NCBI RefSeq assembly: GCF_036170895.1
Contig: NZ_CP108036.1
Location: 1,116,001-1,180,000, forward strand
Origin: Streptomyces erythrochromogenes
GTDB lineage: Bacteria > Actinomycetota > Actinomycetes > Streptomycetales > Streptomycetaceae
Direction of reading: 5' to 3'
DNA length: 64,000 nt
Made by a program: the position numbers and the translations under genes. Positions within the stretch are counted from its first letter, which is position 1, and the number at the start of each line of letters is the position of its first letter. Under the pieces are notes generated by a model. The model was not told where the DNA came from. It did no database searches and saw nothing but the letters and a program-made list of their open reading frames with translations. Shown one piece after another: positions 31,202 to 40,767 of the stretch.

Positions 31202-31240
31202 GGAACCCCAGCCGTGCGTCGGCTGGGGTTCCCCTCTTTT
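31202..31240 (+). terminator. Strong intrinsic terminator
   Basis: Perfect 13-bp arms GGAACCCCAGCCG and CGGCTGGGGTTCC with loop TGCGT are followed by CCTCTTTT. It ends the GH10-GH62 transcript. The rest of the 31096-31674 gap holds only a short in-frame remnant (VYGTDNSTC and stop, near 31160) and the promoter of the expansin-like gene; no other gene is seen. Confidence 0.9.
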
Positions 31241-31674
31241 GTGGACTTTCATCGCGGGTACGGACCGAAGCACTACGACGCCACCGCGGACACGGGGCCT
31301 TGGCGATCCGGTGCAACTGCGGTTCGTCCAGCTCGGCCAGGGCACGGCGTGCGGTGGAGTCGGAAGCCGCAGCGCCGAGCAGGGCGGTGATCACGGAGCG
31401 ACCCGGCGCACCAGGAACGCTGGTGCGGCGGCCGCTCGACGGTCTCAGCTCTGCTGCAGGGAAGCCAGGATGAACGCGAAGTCCGCCGACCCGAACTGCC
31501 TGACGCGAGTCGGGGAAGCCTCGCCCGGGCCCGTGCCGAACCACTCCACCTGGGACCAGCCGGCGGGAATCGCGCCCGCTTCCTCGTCATCCCCGGTGGG
31601 AACCGTCGGCAACCTTTTCGCATCCTGCGGCGACCAAGCAGTGCACCTCGACTCGAATCTTCGAACGGACGGAC

Positions 31675-32613
31675 ATGCAGACTGCACGGCAGGCCGCGCG
31701 GCAGCGCAGGCGTAGACACAAGCTGATGATGGGAACGACGGCACTGACCGCCGCGGGCGTCCTCCTCTGCCTGGTGACGGCCATGCTCCCCGATCCCAAG
31801 GCCGAGGTCGGGACCGACGTGGCGGCCCCCGCCGCCACCCAGGCGGAAGCCATGCCCTCGGCCCCGACGAGCCCCGCGCCCCCGACGGACAGCTCGCATG
31901 CCGCGGCAACCGCGACCGCGGCCGTCGGTACGGCCACCGCGGCGCCACAGCCTTCGGCGAAGGCAACCCCGCAGGCGGCGTCCAGCACGGCACCGTCGGC
32001 AGGCCGCCTCCAGCCCGGGACCACCTACAAGGGCGTCGCCACCGCCTACGCCGCCGGCGACGGCAACGGCGCCTGCCTGTTCGGCCCGAGCGACGACCTC
32101 ATGATCGCGGCGATGAACACCACCGACTACGAGTCGTCCAGGGCGTGCGGCGCGTACGTGCGCGTCCGCGCCGCGAACGGCGCCTCGATCACGGTCCGGA
32201 TCACCAACGAATGCCCACTGCCCTGCGCACCCGGACAACTGGACCTCAGCGAACAGGCCTTCGCCAAACTGACCGATCCCAAGCTCGGCCGTATCCCGAT
32301 CACCTGGAGCCTGCTGAGCCCCCAGACGTCCGGCACGATCTCCGTCCGGTACAAGACCGGTTCCAGCCCCCACTGGTGCGGCATCCAGGTGATCGACCAC
32401 CGCAATCCGGTCGCACGGCTGGAGGTACGCACCACCAAGGGCTGGCGGAGGCTGCCTCGTACCGACTACAACTACTTCCTCTCCGCCGACGGCAGCGGGT
32501 GCGGCGGCGCGATGAGGATCAGCGACATCTACGGAGAGCAGCTGACGGTCGACGGGACCGCGCTGCTGCCGAACGTCGCACAACCGACCCGAGTCCAGTT
32601 CGCCCCGCACTGA
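31675..32613 (+). CDS. Expansin-like secreted protein
   Basis: 312 residues from ATG 31675. A basic N-terminus and one hydrophobic helix (~16-38) are followed by an 80-residue Ala/Pro/Thr linker. The globular part begins at ~115. A double-psi beta-barrel (TYKGVATAYAAGDGNGACLFG, RACGAYVRV, VRITNECPLPCAPGQLDLSE) and a second domain (VRYKTGSSPHWCGIQVIDHR, LEVRTTKGWRRLPRTDYNYF) match the two-domain layout of bacterial EXLX1-type expansins. These loosen cellulose-xyloglucan contacts without hydrolysis. It fits with the neighbouring GH74 and GH10-GH62 genes. It is translated separately and lies just upstream of the ECF sigma gene. Confidence 0.82.
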   Translation: MQTARQAARQRRRRHKLMMGTTALTAAGVLLCLVTAMLPDPKAEVGTDVAAPAATQAEAMPSAPTSPAPPTDSSHAAATATAAVGTATAAPQPSAKATPQAASSTAPSAGRLQPGTTYKGVATAYAAGDGNGACLFGPSDDLMIAAMNTTDYESSRACGAYVRVRAANGASITVRITNECPLPCAPGQLDLSEQAFAKLTDPKLGRIPITWSLLSPQTSGTISVRYKTGSSPHWCGIQVIDHRNPVARLEVRTTKGWRRLPRTDYNYFLSADGSGCGGAMRISDIYGEQLTVDGTALLPNVAQPTRVQFAPH

Positions 32614-32700
32614 AACCACGCCGCAGCCGGTGGCGGATCCGGGGTACGGCCGCACTGGAGCGCCCTGGGTCGTACCGGGCGCTGATACGCTGCCGCCCGG

Positions 32701-33273
32701 ATGTTAACGCACACATTTGCAGAAGGGGCGACCGACAGCGTGGTCCTCGATGACGCGTCCGCGGAGTTCCACGACTTCTTCGAACGCCACTACGCCGAAC
32801 TCGCCCGGTTCGCCCATCTCCTGACGGGCGAGGCGGACGGTGCCGACGATCTGGCCGCGGACGCCCTGATCGCACTGTGGCAGCGCTGGGACCGGCTGCG
32901 CCAGGCCGAGTACCCACTCGCCTACGCGCGTGGCGTGGTCGCCAACCTGGCACGGTCACGGATCCGCAGCGCGGTGCGCGAGCGCCGCCGGATCGCCCTG
33001 TTCTGGTCCCGCGGCGCTGAGCCGTTGGACGGTCCGGACGTGGCCGCCGTGGTGGACGTGCGTACTGCTCTCGACCGGTTGCCGTTCCGGAAGCGGGCAT
33101 GCGTGGTCCTGCGGCACGCCTTCGACCTGTCGGAGAAGGACACCGCTCTGGCGCTCGGAATATCGGTCGGTACGGTGAAGAGCCAGACCTCGAAGGGGAT
33201 GGCCGAACTGGAACGGATGCTGGGCAGCACAGGAGCAGCCGGGGAACTGTTGGCGGGGAGGAGGAGCCGTTGA
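32701..33273 (+). CDS. ECF (SigE-like) RNA polymerase sigma factor
   Basis: 190 residues from ATG 32701; a GTG at 32740 is an alternative start. Region 2 (EFHDFFERHYAELARFAHLL, ADDLAADALIALWQRW) and region 4 (LDRLPFRKRACVVLRHAFDL, LALGISVGTVKSQTSKGM) are complete and there is no extra domain. The stop overlaps the next gene's TTG start (TTGA). That gene encodes a single-pass membrane protein, the classic sigma/anti-sigma pair. It would redirect RNA polymerase when the partner senses an outside signal. Confidence 0.92.
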   Translation: MLTHTFAEGATDSVVLDDASAEFHDFFERHYAELARFAHLLTGEADGADDLAADALIALWQRWDRLRQAEYPLAYARGVVANLARSRIRSAVRERRRIALFWSRGAEPLDGPDVAAVVDVRTALDRLPFRKRACVVLRHAFDLSEKDTALALGISVGTVKSQTSKGMAELERMLGSTGAAGELLAGRRSR

Positions 33274-34079
33274 ACGAGGAGCTCACCGGGCGGCTGCGCG
33301 CAGCCGCCGAGGCCCACCAGCCCGACCGCGCCCGGATCCTGGCACGCGTGGAACGCGGCATGTCCGGCGCCCCCGCCGGCCCCCGCGAGTCGTCGGGCAC
33401 GAGGCCCTGGCCCAGGGTCGCGCTCGCCTCCCTCGCCACAGCGGGCATTCTGGCAGTCGGTGGTTTCGCCGTCGCCTCCATCGTCCAGTCCCCGCCGGCC
33501 CGGCCGGAGATTCCGGCCACCCCCGCCGCGCCGTCCGCGCCCGGGACTCCCCACCCGACGCCGTCGACGCCCACCACCGGCGGCCCGACCGCGCCGGACC
33601 GCTCGCCCTCGACTACGCCCTCGACCAGCCCCAGCCCTGCGGCGTCGGGCGGCGCGGGCTCGACCCGGCCCGGCAGCGCGCACGTCCAGGACGGGCCCCT
33701 GTGGTCGGCCGGCTCCTTGGACGCGAGCAGCAACACCTACTGGGCGCAGAGCAACATCACCCTCAAGACCACCCAACCGCTCACCGCACTCACCATGGAA
33801 CTGCGCATCACGCAGACCGGCGGAGTGCAGAGCACCGGCAGCTGGCGGACGCTGCCCGCCGACGACTTCACCGTCACCGTGCAGCACGAGGACGGAGCAG
33901 TGGTCTACCGCTGGACTCTCAAGCCGGGCCGCACGGTCCCGGCCGGACAGCATGTCTTCGCCGGCCAGTACAACCACGCCGCCGGCGAGCGCGAGGCCAA
34001 GCACGATGGCTACCGCGTCGACGCCAACGGTCCCCGCGGCGCACTCTCGGTCTGGGGCGGCTTCACCCCGACACGATGA
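33270..34079 (+). CDS. Single-pass membrane partner of the ECF sigma factor, putative anti-sigma with an extracellular domain
   Basis: 269 residues from TTG 33270, which overlaps the sigma stop and has GGAGGAG upstream. A short cytoplasmic helix-rich part (1-46, LNEELTGRLRAAAEAHQPDR) is followed by one membrane span (~50-72), a ~55-residue Pro/Ser/Thr linker and a globular domain at ~130-269 (DGPLWSAGSLDASSNTYWAQ, LTALTMELRITQTGG, DGAVVYRWTLKPGRTVPAGQ). The beta-rich, Trp-containing outer domain resembles a carbohydrate-binding sandwich, but I do not recognise a named family. Position and topology suggest it holds the sigma factor inactive and responds to an extracellular ligand. Confidence 0.7.
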   Translation: MNEELTGRLRAAAEAHQPDRARILARVERGMSGAPAGPRESSGTRPWPRVALASLATAGILAVGGFAVASIVQSPPARPEIPATPAAPSAPGTPHPTPSTPTTGGPTAPDRSPSTTPSTSPSPAASGGAGSTRPGSAHVQDGPLWSAGSLDASSNTYWAQSNITLKTTQPLTALTMELRITQTGGVQSTGSWRTLPADDFTVTVQHEDGAVVYRWTLKPGRTVPAGQHVFAGQYNHAAGEREAKHDGYRVDANGPRGALSVWGGFTPTR

Positions 34080-34150
34080 GGCCATGCCCGTAGCCGGGTC
34101 GAAGCCACCCACGCACCTGCGCGCCGCCTGCCTCACCCTCGCCGAGCGCT

Positions 34151-34870
34151 GTGTGGTCCCGCTTCCCTGGCCCGTGGGTGGACGGCGTGGACCGCCGCCC
34201 GCCCCTCACTGTCCGGCCGAGCTTCTCGGCCTCTGCATGGCATGGGCACCTTCTACAGGGACTGCGAGCACCCGCAATCCCGCTGGTCGAACCTGCCGAG
34301 TTGCGGGAAATACGAGAAATCGGTGACGAGAAGTTCCGCCTCCTCTGCGACCTGATGAGCGGGTGTGGGATGCGGAACGCCGAAGCGGTCGCAGTAAACA
34401 TCAACAATATCGTTTCCGATAACACATACAGGATAACCGAGCAGGTTAACCAGACAACGAAGGTGTGTGGACGCCTCAAGCATCGGAAACCAGGCGAGTA
34501 CCGGGATGTGCCGCTTCCTTCACGGATCAGGCAAGAGATCGAAGGCTACGCTCGAAAACACGGCACGATCGACGGCTATCTCCTAAGGGACCCACGGGAC
34601 CCGTCAAGACCTTTCCAAGCCTACCTGCTTCAAAATCAGTGGCAGAGACTGAAGCGCGAGCACCCTTCCCTCGTTCCGGAAGGAATCGCGCTGTACAGCT
34701 TTCGGCATTTCTTTGCATCACAATGCCTCCAGCTTCGCATACCGATCACTGATGTTGCAGACTGGATGGGCCATAAGAGCCTGGACGTGACATTTAAGGT
34801 CTACCGGCACCTCATGCCTGGCTCGATTGCACGCGCAGCATCGTCTCTAGATCTCGCCTTGGCCGCATAG
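34151..34870 (+). pseudogene. Tyrosine recombinase/integrase, N-terminally truncated
   Basis: From about 34270 the frame encodes the catalytic half of a phage-type integrase. The first Arg is in CGMRNAEAVAV, the His-x-x-Arg box is YSFRHFFAS, the third His is in DWMGHKS, and the nucleophile Tyr is in FKVYRHLMPG. The core-binding and arm-binding domains (~170 residues) are absent. The first ~40 codons after the nominal start at 34151 are unrelated. GC content and codon use are clearly lower than in surrounding genes, a sign of transfer. It marks the left side of the island-like region and cannot be a complete recombinase. Confidence 0.8.
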
Positions 34871-34949
34871 GAGCTGCCCAAAATCGCATTAATGGCGGAT
34901 TCCTACTCCCGCTGCCGAATCGCTCCCAGACTTCCTTCAAATGGTGCGG

Positions 34950-34983
34950 CCGGTCACCGCGCACTGCCGTGCGCGATGACCGG
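34950..34983. terminator. Stem-loop after the integrase fragment
   Basis: CCGGTCACCGCGCA and TGCGCGATGACCGG pair with one mismatch around a 6-base loop, about 80 bp downstream of the integrase stop. Confidence 0.55.
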
Positions 34984-35498
34984 GCTCGACAGCGTGCGAA
35001 CGCTGCAGGTGTGATGTCGCGGTCGACCTTGTGGACGGTCACGTATTCCCCAGGCACTGACCCCGCAGTTCCGGCGTGATCGTCGCCGGCCGGGATGCCG
35101 GCAGCGACGACCTCGCCGCCTTTCGTATCACCACCCGGGCTGTGGCTCGCCCAGGACCTCGCTGCCGATGTGCGCGGCAGACTGCTGGGCTCTGGTCAGG
35201 ACCCCTGGGCTGCCACCCCCGTGGACGAGAACAGTGTCATGCACAGTCGACCGATCCAACTGGGCCTGATCGCCGTGGAAAACGATCTGGACTCCGTCGT
35301 ACTTCGCATCCCGCATCGGTCCGCCTCTGTTTCGTCGGGCCGCAAGCCGTGCCAGTCGATGGCGGCCCTGCCCTGGCGCCGCGGGCACTGGCCGGGACAT
35401 GCCGCAGTGGTCCGCTGACCTGGCCGAACGTCGACGCTCGAAGCCGGAGTTGTCGGTCTTCTCGTGTAGCGTCTTCGGGAACCTTGGGGGTGGGGATC
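34984..35498. other. Intergenic, no gene supported
   Basis: About 515 bp between the integrase fragment and the RHS locus. Short frames occur on both strands (for example a minus-strand frame containing YDGVQIVFHGDQAQLD) but none has a convincing start or known domain. The promoter of the 35499 gene presumably lies near its right end. Confidence 0.4.
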
Positions 35499-36149
35499 AT
35501 GAGTGGTGGCAACGCTGACCTGGAGATGGATCCGGTCGCGGTGGGGAGCATCCAGGACGGTCTGCGGTCCGCGGTCAGGGAGTTGCGTGAGTTCGCGATG
35601 GACACCTCGGCCGTGGCGGGTGGCGGCATGAGCCAGCTCACGCTGACGGGTATGGAGGCCGGTCATCCGGCGGTCGCTGCGGCCCTGGAGGGCTTCTGCG
35701 AGCGCTGGGATCTGAGCGTGAGCAGTCTCTTCGTCAAGACCAGCGGGCTCGCCGAGCGCCTGGGTATTGCAGCTGGCTCCGTGTGGGAGGAGGACCAGTA
35801 CCGCAGGGGCACTTTCAAGGTGCTGGTCAACGCCGGTATCGGCAACCCCTACGCGTCGGAGGACGAGGTCGAGAAGAAGTCCATGGACGCGATCCTCTCC
35901 GATCACGCGCTCAAGCGGGAGACGCCGGAGCAGGCGCGTCAGGCCAGGGAGGACTTCGACCGTACGTGGGCGGACACCAAGCGCGGCATCCTCAACGAGG
36001 GTTTCGGGGGCAGCGTGTTGGAGGAGGTCGCCGAAGCGCAAGGCATGGACCGCGAGACTCTCGACCGCGTCCGCAACCCACAGGGCGCGGACCAGCAGGG
36101 TGGCGATCAGGACAGTGATCAGAGCGGGGATCAGGGGGGCAGTTCCTGA
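35499..36149 (+). CDS. ESX/type VII-associated helical protein upstream of the RHS toxin
   Basis: 216 residues from ATG 35499. The first ~110 residues are mostly amphipathic helix (DPVAVGSIQDGLRSAVRELR, FCERWDLSVSSLFVKTSGLA), as in WXG100/EspC-like partners of secreted polymorphic toxins. The remainder is acidic and helical and ends in a Gly/Gln/Asp-rich tail. It lies 35 bp before the RHS gene and probably acts as its secretion partner or chaperone. The exact family is uncertain. Confidence 0.6.
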   Translation: MSGGNADLEMDPVAVGSIQDGLRSAVRELREFAMDTSAVAGGGMSQLTLTGMEAGHPAVAAALEGFCERWDLSVSSLFVKTSGLAERLGIAAGSVWEEDQYRRGTFKVLVNAGIGNPYASEDEVEKKSMDAILSDHALKRETPEQARQAREDFDRTWADTKRGILNEGFGGSVLEEVAEAQGMDRETLDRVRNPQGADQQGGDQDSDQSGDQGGSS

Positions 36150-36184
36150 CGGGCGGCGGCAACTGGCTGGAGAAGGGTGCCGCC

Positions 36185-39100
36185 TTGACGGGCGACGCCG
36201 TCGAGTGGCTCGGTGACAAGAGCGCCGACGTATTGGAGGATGTCGGCTGGCAGGGGGGCGCCAACGCGGTCCGCAACACGGCGAACTCCGCGGCGAACCG
36301 TCTGGGCGCCGACGTCGGGGAGGTCGAGCTCGGCCAGAGCGACGATCCCAAGCAGCTGGTCCACGGCAGCGCGAGCAGCCTCCGTGCGACCGCCGGGCAC
36401 CTGAGTGACTTCCACGCTGCCTTCACCCGTACCGGGGATGGCCTGAAGAAGCTGGGCACGGACGGCATCAAGGGCGCGACGGCCGACGCCTTCCGGGACT
36501 CCGTCCAGGAGAAGGCGCCCCGCTGGTTCGCGGCCGCGGCCGCCTTCGAGACGGCGGCCGGCGCGGTCAGCCGCTTCGCCGACACGGTGACGTGGGCGCA
36601 GGGGCAGGCGAAGGAAGCGATCGACGAGTACAAGACCGCCGTCAAGCTGTCGGAGAACGCCCACGCCGCCTACGAGACGTGGGTCAAGGACTACGAGTCG
36701 GCTGTCAAAGCGCGGCAGGATCCGCTGCCGGCCCGCCCCATGGGTTTCACCGACCCGGGTGCGGACGGCATCAAGGCCGCCCGGCAGAAGCTGGCCGAGG
36801 CGCGGCGCCAGCGCGACGACGTGGCCCGCTCGGTGGCGCAGGCGTTGGAGAAGGCCCGGGACGCGGCGCCGAAGGTGTCGGCCGCTGACGCCGCGCTGGT
36901 CGAGATCGTCCGCAAGGGCGCAGAGGTCGAACACTTCCTCGGCGGAATCGCCAAGGGTACGGCTGGCCTGGTCAACTTCGGCCGCGGGCTCAGCCCCCAG
37001 GACCCGTACAACATCACCCATCCGACCGTGGCCGAGATGGGCCTCAACAGCATGGGGGCCAGTTTCCTCACGACGGCCAACGACCCAGGCGCCGCTGCCA
37101 AGGCCATGGCCGACAGCGCGATGCAGGACCCCTTCGAGTTCGGCGGCAAGCTCGTCCCGGAAGCCGCCGGCTCCAAGGGGAGTGGCCTGCTGTCCGGCGC
37201 TGCCCGCAGAGCCGCCACAGCTGCCAAACTCCTCGACGACGCAAAGCACCTGGACGGCCACAAGCCGGGCGGCAGCCGCGGGGATCACGAACAGAACCCG
37301 GACAGCAACGGCAAGCGGTGCAGCGAGACGGTGTGCAAGAGGGACCCGATCGACATCGCGACCGGCCGCATGCTGCTGCCCGCGACCGACATCGCCCTGC
37401 CCGGCGCACTTCCACTCGTCTTCCGGCGCACCTTCGACTCCGCACGACGCTCAGGGCGCTGGTTCGGGCCGACGTGGTCGTCAACGGTGGACCAGCGGCT
37501 GGAGATCGATTCCGATGGTGTGATCTTCAGCTGTGACGAGGGCAGTCTCCTCGCCTACCGCCACCCGGCCCCTGGGGCTCCGGTCATGCCCACGCACGGC
37601 CGGCAGTGGCCACTGGACCGGGTCCCGGGCGGTTACACCGTCACCGATCCTGACACCGGCAGGGTCTGGCACTTCGCCGACCACAGTGACGAGCTCGCGC
37701 TCCTGGCCCAGATCGACGACCGCAACGGCCGCTGGATCGCCTTCGAGCACGACGAGGCGGGTACTCCGAAGGCAATCGTCCACCACGCCGGCTACCACCT
37801 GAAACTCACCACGACCGAAGGCCGGGTGACGGCCCTCCACCTCAAGGGGGCTGCGACGGACGGATCCGACCAGGAGATCCTGCGCTACGGCTACACCGAT
37901 GGCCATCTCACCTCGGTCACCAACTCCTCCGGCCTCCCCCTGAGCTTCGCCTGCGACGAACACGGCCGCATCACCTCGTGGACCGACTCCAACGGAAGCC
38001 GCTTCGACTACATCTACGACGATCAGGACCGCTGCACCTACCAATCAGGCACGAACGGACACCTCGAATCCACCTTCACCTGGGACGATATCGATCCCGC
38101 AACCGGCCTCCGCATAACCACCCTCACCAGCGGTCTGGGGCACACCGAGCGTCACCTGATCAATGACCGATCACAGGTAGTCGCCGAGATCGACCCCCTG
38201 GGCGCGGTCACCCGCTTCGAGTACGACCGCTACAACCGACTGCTGTCACGCACCGATCCGCTGGGCTACGTCAGCCGCTTCGCCTACGACGAGCACGGCC
38301 GTATGACGGTGATGGAGCGTCCGGACGGACGGCAGGCGCGGGCCGAGTACGACGACAACGGGATGCCGATACGCCTCGTCGGAACCGACGGGAACGTCAC
38401 GCGCCAGACCTTCGACGAGCGCGGCAACCGTACCTCGGTGACCGACCCCACGGGCGCGACGACAGAGTTCGCGTACGACGCGGCCGGCTGGCTCACCTCG
38501 GTGACGGACCCGCTCGGCGCCACCACCCGGCTCATCCTGGACCGCCGGGGTCTTCCCGTCGAGGTCACCGATCCGTTGGGTGCCACGACCCGCTATGAAC
38601 ACGATGCCTTCGGCCGCACGGTCCGCGTCATCGACCCTCTCAGCGGGGAGACGCGAATGGAGTGGACGGTCGAGGGCCTGCCCTCCCGGCGCACCGCACC
38701 CGACGGCACGGTGGAGTCCTGGACGTACGACGGCGAGGGCAACTGCCTCAGCCACACGGACGCGATGGGAGGCACGACCCACTTCGCGTACACGGACTTC
38801 GACCTCCTGACGGCCCGCACAGGCCCGGACGGAGTCCGCCACGAGTTCTCCCACGACACCAACCTGCGGCTGACGCACGTGACCAACCCCCAGGGCCTGA
38901 CCTGGGACTACGCCTACGACGCGGCAGGCCAACTGGTCACGGAGACCGACTTCGACGGCCGGGCGCTGAGCTACGACTACGACCCTTCGGGCCGTCTGAC
39001 CTCCCGGGCGAACGGCCTGGGCCAGCGCATCGACTTCACGCACAACGCGCTCGGCCAGGTGATCCGCAAAGAGGTCGAAGGCAACGGGGCCACGACCTTC

Positions 39101-40750
39101 GAATACGACATCTTCGACGAACTCGCGGTGGCCACCGGCCCGGACGCCGAACTGGAACGCCTGCGGGACCGCTACGGCCGCCTGCAGTCCGAGACGGTCA
39201 ACGGCCGGACGCTGACGTACAGGTATGACGAGCTGGGCCGCCGGGTGGGGAGGACGACGCCTGGCGGTGCGGTCAGCGAATGGTCGTACGACGCCGCGGG
39301 ACGCAGGACGAAGCTCACCACGTCCGGGCGCGACATCTCCTTCTCCTTCGACGCCCTGGGCCGTGAGGTGGGGCGCACCGTATCGGACTTCGTGGCGCTG
39401 ACGTCGTCTTTCGACGCGATGAACCGACTGAAGGCTCAGACCATCACCTCCGGGGGCCGCAGCCTCCAGCACCGTGCCTACACCTACGGCGCGGGCGGCG
39501 GCCTCCTCGGCATCAGCGACGCACTCTCCGGTGCCCGCGGGTTCGACGTGGACTCGGCCGGCCGCGTCACAGCCGTCCACGCGCACGGATGGACCGAGCG
39601 GTATGCGTACGACGACGCCGGAAACCAGACGGAAGCCTCGTGGCCAGCGAACCACCCGTCGCACTCCGCGACGGGTGCGCGCACCTACGAGGGCACTCGC
39701 ATCGCCAGCGCGGGTGCCGTCCGCTACGAACACGACGGCCAAGGCCGGGTCGTCCTGCGCCAGAGGACCCGGCTGTCCCGGAAGCCCGACACCTGGCGCT
39801 ACAAGTGGGACGCGGAGGACCGTCTCACCGCGGTGACGACACCGGACGGCACGGTCTGGCGGTACACGTACGACCCCCTGGGCCGACGAATATCCAAGCA
39901 GTCCCCTTTCGAAACGGCCTACTTCACCTGGGACGGCACGACCCTCTGCGAGCAGACGACCGCGACCGTCGTCCTGACCTGGGACCACGCGGGCCTGCGC
40001 CCCCTGTCCCAGACGGAACGCCGCACGGACACGGACGACGAACGCTTCTTCGCCATCGTCACCGACCTGATCGGCACCCCGACAGAACTCGTAGACGAGT
40101 CGGGCGAGCTGGCCTGGCGAACCCGCACCACCCTCTGGGGCACGACGACCTGGAACCGCGATGCCACGGCATACACCCCGCTCCGCTTCCCAGGCCAGCA
40201 CTTCGACCCCGAATCGGGCCTCCACTACAACTACTTCCGCTACTACGACCCCGAATCGGCCCGCTACCTCAGCCAGGACCCCCTCGGCCTCGGCCCGGCT
40301 GACAACCCGGTCACGTACGTCCACAACCCTCACACGTGGAGCGACCCGCTCGGGCTCAGTCCCTGTCCGCCCCGGATCGAGGGTGGAGGCTGGGACCTCC
40401 GTGGAGATACAGACCCGCTGAGCATCATCCCCAAGGACGCCGTGCTGGAGCCGTGGAGGGCGATCGAGGGTGGTGTCGAGCACGGCATCAAGTGGAGTTG
40501 GAAGGACGATGTCACAGGGCTGACGGTGCGTATGCGCGTCCATGGGCCCGACCTCGGCCCACACGCTGGCCCCAACGCCAGCAGTGGCCCTATCTACCGC
40601 ATCCAGATCGGGAATCAATTCCAGGACGAGGCGGGTCGGCTCTACCATAGGCAAATCGGAAACCCGAGAAGTGAGAACTTTAATGAGGCGGCGGTCAACG
40701 ATACTCACATTCCGTGGCCCAGCCACCTTCCGGTACCATATCCGCATTGA
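36185..40750 (+). CDS. RHS-repeat polymorphic toxin with C-terminal Ntox30-like domain
   Basis: 1521 residues from TTG 36185, which has AAGGG about 7 nt upstream. No ATG or GTG is available earlier in the open frame. Residues 1-360 are helical and WXG-like (SSLRATAGHLSDFHAAFTRT), suggesting type VII or contact-dependent export. A DUF6531-type entry (CKRDPIDIATGRMLLP, ~380) starts the RHS shell. Dozens of YD repeats (YDxxGRLTS type) run to ~1340. The shell ends with the autocleavage-type LSQDPLGLGPADNP. The last ~130 residues are the variable toxin: GGVEHGIKWSWKDDVTGLTV, RMRVHGPDLGPHAG, YRIQIGN and a closing NDTHIPWP, which resemble the polymorphic toxin type 30 domain. The gene ends 17 bp before a small gene that should encode its immunity protein. 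Confidence 0.88.
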   Translation: MTGDAVEWLGDKSADVLEDVGWQGGANAVRNTANSAANRLGADVGEVELGQSDDPKQLVHGSASSLRATAGHLSDFHAAFTRTGDGLKKLGTDGIKGATADAFRDSVQEKAPRWFAAAAAFETAAGAVSRFADTVTWAQGQAKEAIDEYKTAVKLSENAHAAYETWVKDYESAVKARQDPLPARPMGFTDPGADGIKAARQKLAEARRQRDDVARSVAQALEKARDAAPKVSAADAALVEIVRKGAEVEHFLGGIAKGTAGLVNFGRGLSPQDPYNITHPTVAEMGLNSMGASFLTTANDPGAAAKAMADSAMQDPFEFGGKLVPEAAGSKGSGLLSGAARRAATAAKLLDDAKHLDGHKPGGSRGDHEQNPDSNGKRCSETVCKRDPIDIATGRMLLPATDIALPGALPLVFRRTFDSARRSGRWFGPTWSSTVDQRLEIDSDGVIFSCDEGSLLAYRHPAPGAPVMPTHGRQWPLDRVPGGYTVTDPDTGRVWHFADHSDELALLAQIDDRNGRWIAFEHDEAGTPKAIVHHAGYHLKLTTTEGRVTALHLKGAATDGSDQEILRYGYTDGHLTSVTNSSGLPLSFACDEHGRITSWTDSNGSRFDYIYDDQDRCTYQSGTNGHLESTFTWDDIDPATGLRITTLTSGLGHTERHLINDRSQVVAEIDPLGAVTRFEYDRYNRLLSRTDPLGYVSRFAYDEHGRMTVMERPDGRQARAEYDDNGMPIRLVGTDGNVTRQTFDERGNRTSVTDPTGATTEFAYDAAGWLTSVTDPLGATTRLILDRRGLPVEVTDPLGATTRYEHDAFGRTVRVIDPLSGETRMEWTVEGLPSRRTAPDGTVESWTYDGEGNCLSHTDAMGGTTHFAYTDFDLLTARTGPDGVRHEFSHDTNLRLTHVTNPQGLTWDYAYDAAGQLVTETDFDGRALSYDYDPSGRLTSRANGLGQRIDFTHNALGQVIRKEVEGNGATTFEYDIFDELAVATGPDAELERLRDRYGRLQSETVNGRTLTYRYDELGRRVGRTTPGGAVSEWSYDAAGRRTKLTTSGRDISFSFDALGREVGRTVSDFVALTSSFDAMNRLKAQTITSGGRSLQHRAYTYGAGGGLLGISDALSGARGFDVDSAGRVTAVHAHGWTERYAYDDAGNQTEASWPANHPSHSATGARTYEGTRIASAGAVRYEHDGQGRVVLRQRTRLSRKPDTWRYKWDAEDRLTAVTTPDGTVWRYTYDPLGRRISKQSPFETAYFTWDGTTLCEQTTATVVLTWDHAGLRPLSQTERRTDTDDERFFAIVTDLIGTPTELVDESGELAWRTRTTLWGTTTWNRDATAYTPLRFPGQHFDPESGLHYNYFRYYDPESARYLSQDPLGLGPADNPVTYVHNPHTWSDPLGLSPCPPRIEGGGWDLRGDTDPLSIIPKDAVLEPWRAIEGGVEHGIKWSWKDDVTGLTVRMRVHGPDLGPHAGPNASSGPIYRIQIGNQFQDEAGRLYHRQIGNPRSENFNEAAVNDTHIPWPSHLPVPYPH

Positions 40751-40767
40751 TCTGGAAAGTAGGAAAT

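Noticed and set aside
33270..34079. Calling the outer domain of the anti-sigma candidate a named CBM
   Set aside because: The beta-rich, aromatic character is only suggestive. No diagnostic motif of a specific CBM family was recognised.
36119..36185. An upstream non-TTG start or ribosomal frameshift from the 35499 gene into the RHS gene
   Set aside because: The upstream frame is short and has only CTG codons, while TTG 36185 has an acceptable AAGGG site. No slippery sequence precedes the upstream stop.
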